Below, one piece after another: positions 6,984 through 10,587 of a stretch of 10,587 nt of DNA (the first letter of the stretch is position 1; each line of letters starts with the position of its first letter). Origin of the DNA: Thiomonas sp. (GTDB taxonomy: Bacteria > Pseudomonadota > Gammaproteobacteria > Burkholderiales > Burkholderiaceae_C); assembly GCA_027451915.1 (NCBI GenBank), contig DAIDHU010000401.1, forward strand, positions 1 through 10,587, written 5' to 3'. Under the pieces are notes generated by a model. The model was not told where the DNA came from. It did no database searches and worked only from the letters and a program-made list of their open reading frames with translations. The position numbers and the translations under genes are program-made.

Positions 6984-7733
6984 TTATTTGCGTAGATGCG
7001 AATGCTCGCATATTACGCCGCCCCCACTCGCGCTTGCGCCACCCGCGAGCCCGTCGAGCCCCCCACGCCAGAGGCCGCGAATCGCCGCGATGCCCACTGC
7101 TCCGGCCGCGCGCGCCAGCGGCAGGTGCCGCGGATCCAGGCCGCCCAGCGCGTACACCGGCAGGCGCGCCTGCTGGCACGATGCGCGCAGGCCCTCCCAT
7201 CCCAGGCCGGGCACCCCGGGGTGGCTTGCCGTGGGCAGCACCGGCGAGACGGTGGCCAGCGTCGCGCCGAGCCCTGCCGCGGCGTCCAGCTGCGCCGCGT
7301 CGTGGCAGGAGGCCGCCAGCAGCAGCTCCCCGGCGTTGGCACCGCAGGCCTCGCGCCAGGCCGGCTGTCCCAGCATACGAGAGGGAAGGTGCAGGCCCTG
7401 GGCGCCGAGTTCGCGCAGGCTGCGAAGCGCCTGCTGCGGGGCAGCCAGCGCCGGTGCGCCTGCGCCGAGCAGCAGGGGCGCGCCGTGCGCGGCGCAGCAA
7501 CGCAACACCTCCGCGGCCAGCGCATGCCAATGCCCTGGCTCCAGGCCATGGGCCCGGAACTGCACCAGCAGCGAGCCCGGCGCCTGCGCCGCCAGGCTCG
7601 CGCGCAGGCCGCGCAGAAATTCCCCATCCCCGTCCCCGGGCTGGGGCGTGATCAGGTACAGCGCGGGCAAGGCGCCCCGGCTCGCGCGCGGCGCCGGCGC
7701 ATCGGGCTCGAAGCCGGCGTGGGAGGGATTCAA
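6984..7733 (-). CDS. Standalone TenI/ThiE-like TIM-barrel domain protein
   Basis: The 249-residue product belongs to the thiamine phosphate synthase/TenI superfamily (TIM barrel), spanning about residues 23-222: LYLITP, VQFRAHG (57-63), GLHLPS (113-118), AASCHD (140-145), PVLPTASHPG (164-173), PVYALGGLDP (192-201) and GIAAIRGLW (214-222). A Gly/Ala/Ser-rich tail of 27 residues follows. Key ThiE residues are absent: QxRxK reads QFRAH, the NDR motif is replaced by LLLGAG, the aspartate after GVHLGQ is missing, and TxTK reads TASH. The SxH histidine (144), used by TenI thiazole tautomerase, is kept. The pattern is closest to the C-terminal domain of MutT-ThiE fusions, yet no Nudix domain is present. 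It is probably not an active thiamine phosphate synthase; a TenI-like or unknown role is more likely. The start is inferred as TTG at 7733-7731, immediately after the recR TGA and in the same frame; no ATG or GTG precedes the domain. A TTG at codon 22 is an alternative. Confidence 0.82.
   Translation of the reverse strand: MNPSHAGFEPDAPAPRASRGALPALYLITPQPGDGDGEFLRGLRASLAAQAPGSLLVQFRAHGLEPGHWHALAAEVLRCCAAHGAPLLLGAGAPALAAPQQALRSLRELGAQGLHLPSRMLGQPAWREACGANAGELLLAASCHDAAQLDAAAGLGATLATVSPVLPTASHPGVPGLGWEGLRASCQQARLPVYALGGLDPRHLPLARAAGAVGIAAIRGLWRGGLDGLAGGASASGGGVICEHSHLRK
6996..7011. repeat. 16-bp inverted repeat upstream of the NHL gene
   Basis: ATGCGA-ATGC-TCGCAT is a perfect 6-bp inverted repeat with a 4-nt spacer. 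It lies in the last codons of the TenI-like gene, 20 bp upstream of the NHL start, within a locally AT-richer patch (TAATAT at 7016-7011 and AAATAATT nearby on the minus strand). It could be an operator, a hairpin affecting translation of the NHL gene, or chance. No T tract follows, so it is not a terminator. Confidence 0.35.
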
Positions 7734-8348
7734 TCAGGCACCGCGGCGATCGACCAGCGCGCGAGCGATGGTGCCGAGATCGACATACTCGAGCTCGGCC
7801 CCGGAAGGCACGCCGCGCGCCAGGCGGGTGATGCGCAGGTCCAGGGCGCGCAGGGTCTCGGCGATCACATGGGCCGTGGCCTCGCCCTCGTTGGTGAAAT
7901 TGGTGGCCAGGATGATTTCCTCCACCGCGTCCGCGCGCAGGCGTTCGACCAGGCGATCCAGCCCGATGTCCTTCGGCCCCATGCCGTCCAGCGGACTGAG
8001 CCGGCCCATCAGCACGAAATACAGGCCGCGGTAGCTCATCGACTGTTCCACCGCAGCCTGGTCGGCAGGAGTCTCGACAATGCACAGCAGCCGCCGGTCA
8101 CGCCGGGGGTCGGAACAGGTGCTGCAGATGTCCGACTCGGTGTAGGTGTTGCACAGGCCGCAGCGCCGGATGGCCTGCAGCGCGCGCTGCAGCGAAAGCT
8201 GCAAGGCCTCCGCCGCCTCGCGATCATGCTGAAGGAGGTGGTAGGCCATGCGCGCGGCCGTCTTCGGCCCGACCCCGGGCAAGGCGCGCAGCGCGTCGAC
8301 CAGGGCGTCCAGCGCCGGCACGCGCGTGGGAGCCTGCGGGTGATTCAC
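7734..8348 (-). CDS. recR: Recombination mediator protein RecR
   Basis: RecR works with RecO (and RecF) to load RecA on SSB-coated gapped DNA. The 204-residue product matches the family length (E. coli 198). A helix-hairpin-helix segment, LPGVGPKTAARMAYHLL, is at 23-39. A four-cysteine zinc motif (Cys63, Cys66, Cys75, Cys78: CGLC and CSTC) follows. The Toprim domain begins at LLCIVETPAD (87-96) with the conserved glutamate at 92. The C-terminal Toprim portion, TNFTNEGEATAHVI and TRLARGVPSGAELEYVD, is highly typical. The start is GTG at 8348-8346, with GGAG about 8 nt upstream and 25 bp after the ybaB stop. It is the third gene of the conserved dnaX-ybaB-recR cluster. The stop TGA at 7736-7734 touches the TTG start of the next gene in the same frame. 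Confidence 0.98.
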   Translation of the reverse strand: MNHPQAPTRVPALDALVDALRALPGVGPKTAARMAYHLLQHDREAAEALQLSLQRALQAIRRCGLCNTYTESDICSTCSDPRRDRRLLCIVETPADQAAVEQSMSYRGLYFVLMGRLSPLDGMGPKDIGLDRLVERLRADAVEEIILATNFTNEGEATAHVIAETLRALDLRITRLARGVPSGAELEYVDLGTIARALVDRRGA

Positions 8349-8373
8349 GAGGCGCTCCGGGCTCGACGGGGAA

Positions 8374-8703
8374 TCAGAACGGCAGCTTCATGCCGGGAGG
8401 CAGGGGCATGCCGGCGGTCGCCGCGGCCATCTTCTCCTGCGCGGTGGCCTCGGCGCGGCGCAGCCCGTCATTGAACGCTGCTGCCACGAGGTCTTCCAGC
8501 ATATCCCGATCCTCGCCCAGCAGGCTGGGGTCGATGCTGACCCGGCGCACCTCGTGCTTGCAGCTCATCAGCACCTTCACCAGTCCGGCTCCGGACTGGC
8601 CCTCGACCTCGATGCGCCCCAGTTCCTCCTGCACGCGCTTGATGTTGTCCTGCATCGCCTGGGCCTGCTTCATCAGGCCCGACAGCTGTCCCTTGTTGAA
8701 CAT
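8374..8703 (-). CDS. ybaB: YbaB/EbfC family nucleoid-associated protein
   Basis: This 109-residue protein belongs to the YbaB/EbfC family of small DNA-binding dimers that coat the nucleoid. The N-terminal amphipathic helix FNKGQLSGLMKQAQAMQDNI is characteristic, followed by VEGQSGAGLVKVLMSCKHEVRRVSID (given in part), DREMLEDLV-like DRDMLEDLVAAAFNDGLRRA, and a Met/Gly/Pro-rich tail ending PPGMKLPF. The ATG at 8703-8701 is preceded by a strong AGGAG at 8713-8709, five bases away. It lies between dnaX and recR, the position it holds in most proteobacteria, and is 25 bp from recR. Family and length agree with known members (E. coli 109 residues). Its exact cellular role is incompletely understood in the family generally. 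Confidence 0.97.
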   Translation of the reverse strand: MFNKGQLSGLMKQAQAMQDNIKRVQEELGRIEVEGQSGAGLVKVLMSCKHEVRRVSIDPSLLGEDRDMLEDLVAAAFNDGLRRAEATAQEKMAAATAGMPLPPGMKLPF

Positions 8704-8731
8704 GAAAGCTCCTGCGTCGTGAATGTTCCAT

Positions 8732-8748
8732 GCGGCGCCGGGCGCCGC
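8732..8748. other. GC-rich hairpin between dnaX and ybaB
   Basis: GCGGCGCC-G-GGCGCCGC is a perfect 8-bp inverted repeat around one base (realistically 7 bp with a 3-nt loop). A second, imperfect GC-rich inverted segment lies at about 8755-8778. No T tract follows on either strand, so it is not a standard intrinsic terminator. In the 84-bp dnaX-ybaB gap it could protect the mRNA 3' end or reduce readthrough, or mark an internal processing point. The structure is seen directly; the role is inferred. Confidence 0.4.
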
Positions 8749-8787
8749 GAAATGCCGCCCCGCGGAGACGGGACGGCGCCATGTGCA

Positions 8788-10587
8788 TCAGGCGTCCACC
8801 GGGCGCACCGAGCCGGGCACGATCTGCGCGCCCAGTTCATCGACCAGCTGACGCACCAGCGGGTCGGCAACGATGGTCTGCTCGGCTTCCTGCTGGCGCT
8901 GCGCGCGCAGCGCCGCCGCCCGCAACTGCGCGGTGTCGCGCACCGCGCCCACCTCCACGCGCAGCACGAGCTCGCGTCCAAGCCGCTCGGACAGCGCCGC
9001 CTGCACGCGCTCCAGGGCGCCGGCACGGGTGTATTGCTCGCTGGGCACGCGCAGCACCCATGCGCCTTCGCGGACACCGACCCATTCGCTTTGCAGGGCC
9101 AGGCTGCGCGCCAGGGCCACCAGCGGCAACTCGCGCGCCAGCTCGGGCCAGTCTCCGAGCTCGCACAGGCCTTCGCCATCCTGCGGGCCCGCGGCAGCCG
9201 TGGATCCGGGCGCGGGCCCGGAAGGAAGCGCGGACCCGGACCCGGGCTGGGGCGCAGGCTCGGGCTCGGGCTCCGGGTCGACGCCGGCCGCGTCGTCCGC
9301 CGCGCCCGCCTCCGGCCCCGCACTGCGTCCGGGCGCGTCCGCGCCCAGGGCCGGGCGCGCTGCCTGCAGGGGGGCCGCGGATGGAAGCGGCGCGGATGGA
9401 AGCGGCGCGGATGGAGCCGGCATGGTTGGGGCCGGGCGCGGCGTGGGCTGGGCGCCGTCGGCGCGCCCGGACCGGGTTTCGAGCGCATCGAGCCCGCGCG
9501 CAGCCGCCGCGGTGGACAGGGGCACGAAGGACAGCAGGCGCAACATCACCATGCTGAAGCCGCACAGCGGGTCGGGTGCCAGGGCGAGTTCGCCGCGCCC
9601 CTGCAAGACCATGCTGTAGGCCAGTTGCAGGTTCTCCGGAGCAAGCGCGGCGGCGAGCTAGCGCAACGCCGCCGCGTCGGGGTCGTTCTCGTCCAGGCTT
9701 TGCGGCAGCACCTGCAGCACGGCCAGGCGTTGCAGCAAGGCGGCCAGGTCCTCCAGCGCCTGCGGCAGCGACAGCGCGCGCTGGTCCATGGTCTCCGCGA
9801 GCCCGAGCAGCGCCTGCGCGTCGGCGCGGGCCAGCGCGCGCAGCAGATCGAACAGATAGCCGGAATCGACGGCGCCCAGCATCTGGCGCACGCCGTCCGC
9901 GCTGACGCGCCCGGCGTCGAAGGCGATGGCCTGGTCGGCCAGGGACAGCGCATCGCGCATCGAGCCGCGGGCCGCCCTCCCCAGGGCCTGCAGCGCCGGG
10001 GCTTCGAATTCCACCCCCTCGGCCCGCAGCACCTGCTGGAGGTGTTGCGCCACCGCCGCCGGGGGCACCGACTTGAGCGCGAACTGCAGGCAGCGGCTGA
10101 GCACCGTCACGGGAACTTTCTGGGGATCGGTGGTGGCCAGCACGAACATCACCTGCTGAGGAGGCTCCTCGAGGGTCTTCAGCATGGCGTTGAAGGCGTG
10201 GTTGGACAGCATGTGCACTTCATCGATCATGTAGACCTTGAAGCGCCCCGCCGTGGGCTTGTAGACGGCCTGCTCCAGCAGGCGGGTCATGTCGTCCACG
10301 CCGCGATTGGAGGCGGCGTCCAGTTCGATGTAGTCGACGAAGCGCCCGGCATCGATCTCCAGGCAGGAGGGGCACTGGCCGCAGGGCTCGGCGGTGATGT
10401 CACCCTGCCCGTCGGCACCGGTGCAGTTGAGCGACTTCGCCAGGATGCGCGCGATCGTGGTCTTGCCGACGCCGCGGGTGCCGGTGAACAGATAGGCGTG
10501 GTGCAGGCGCCGGCGCTGCAGCGCATGGGTGAGCGCGCGCACCACATGATCCTGCCCGACCAGGGTGGCGAAGGTCTTGGGGCGCCA
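8788..10587 (-). CDS. dnaX: DNA polymerase III tau/gamma subunit, interrupted by an in-frame amber codon; N-terminus off the right edge
   Basis: DnaX is the clamp-loader ATPase; tau also links the polymerases and the DnaB helicase. About nine N-terminal residues are missing: the first codon visible, TGG, matches Trp10 of E. coli. Counting from it, Walker A GTRGVGKT is at 36-43, the zinc cysteines at 55, 69, 72 and 75, and then Walker B IDEVHMLS and LSRCLQF (SRC sensor). At codon 310 the frame meets TAG (9660-9658), after DAAALR and before LAAALAPENLQLAYSMVLQG, which is normal collar-domain (III) sequence. The same frame continues through LAPDPLCGFSMVMLRLLSF, a Pro/Ala/Gly-rich linker and the tau C-terminal domain, ending DPLVRQLVDELGAQIVPGS and a TGA at 8790-8788. 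Without the stop the protein would be about 608 residues (E. coli tau is 643). No A-AAA-AAG slippery site is visible. Truncation would leave an incomplete collar, so the stop is an error, a null allele or a readthrough codon. Confidence 0.93.
9376..9420. repeat. Three tandem 15-bp units in the tau linker
   Basis: The unit CGCGGATGGAAGCGG occurs at 9376-9390 and 9391-9405, and with one mismatch at 9406-9420. On the coding (minus) strand it encodes repeated PSAPL units in the Pro/Ala-rich linker between the collar and tau C-terminal domains. Such linkers are flexible and vary in length. The unit is a multiple of three, so copy changes keep the frame. Confidence 0.8.
9658..9660 (-). other. In-frame amber stop inside dnaX
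   Basis: Plus-strand CTA at 9658-9660 reads TAG in the dnaX frame, between CGC (Arg) and CTC (Leu). Aligned by eye with E. coli DnaX, the stop sits where the sequence MRELARTIPP has its glutamate. A single base change from GAG, CAG, TGG or similar would create it. It also makes the sole CTAG tetranucleotide I noticed in the window. Confidence 0.9.

Noticed and set aside
5893..8085. 730-codon minus-strand frame that would extend the NHL protein far upstream
   Set aside because: The upstream part overlaps the TenI-like gene and recR in another frame and is low-complexity. The signal peptide begins at the ATG at 6975, so only 5893-6975 is real.
6220..8474. Long plus-strand frames (604 and 492 codons) opposite the NHL gene, the TenI-like gene and recR
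   Set aside because: They are antisense to well-supported genes, with shadow-type composition and no motifs.
8788..9657. Separate gene starting at the ATG at 9612, downstream of the dnaX amber
   Set aside because: The encoded sequence is the rest of DnaX domain III and the tau C-terminus in the same frame, so it is part of dnaX and not an independent gene.
8788..10587. Programmed frameshift giving gamma, as in E. coli
   Set aside because: There is no A-AAA-AAG or similar heptamer; no run of six A or T bases occurs in this region.

Overview
The window reads as a conserved housekeeping segment of a high-GC betaproteobacterial chromosome, most likely Burkholderiales. Three things suggest this: strong GC bias at third codon positions, the gene order smc-zipA-ligA, and the order dnaX-ybaB-recR with Burkholderiales-like protein sequences (for example the LigA stretch MLSIRTETDTT and a short, unimodal QueF). 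The genus cannot be fixed from this sequence. There is no sign of an insertion sequence, prophage, CRISPR array, tRNA or rRNA.

Layout. On the minus strand, reading from right to left: dnaX (enters from the right edge, 10587 to 8788), ybaB (8703-8374), recR (8348-7734), a standalone TenI/ThiE-like domain gene (7733-6984), and an exported NHL beta-propeller gene (6975-5893). The last four are spaced like one operon behind dnaX: gaps of 84 bp, 25 bp, 0 bp and 8 bp. queF (5341-5865) is alone on the plus strand. It converges with the NHL gene across 27 bp and diverges from smc across 198 bp. The left half is a second minus-strand operon: smc (5142-1624), zipA (1566-445) and ligA (407 to the left edge, partial).

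How the genes relate. dnaX (clamp-loader tau/gamma), ybaB (nucleoid-associated protein) and recR (recombinational repair) form a widespread replication and repair cluster. smc (chromosome organisation), zipA (FtsZ anchoring) and ligA (DNA ligase) form a chromosome-maintenance and division cluster. queF belongs to queuosine tRNA modification. The TenI-like and NHL genes are accessory additions whose functions cannot be assigned from sequence.

What stands out. dnaX is interrupted by an in-frame amber codon (TAG, minus strand, 9660-9658). Conserved sequence continues in the same frame on both sides, and the stop falls inside the collar domain of an essential protein. It is a sequencing error, a real mutation, or a readthrough site. 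Second, the recR stop codon abuts the TTG start of the TenI-like gene in the same frame. That gene resembles the C-terminal half of MutT-ThiE fusion proteins but has no Nudix partner and lacks the ThiE metal and pyrophosphate residues. Third, a terminator-like hairpin faces smc and could block antisense readthrough from the dnaX operon. I see no clear novel multi-gene system.
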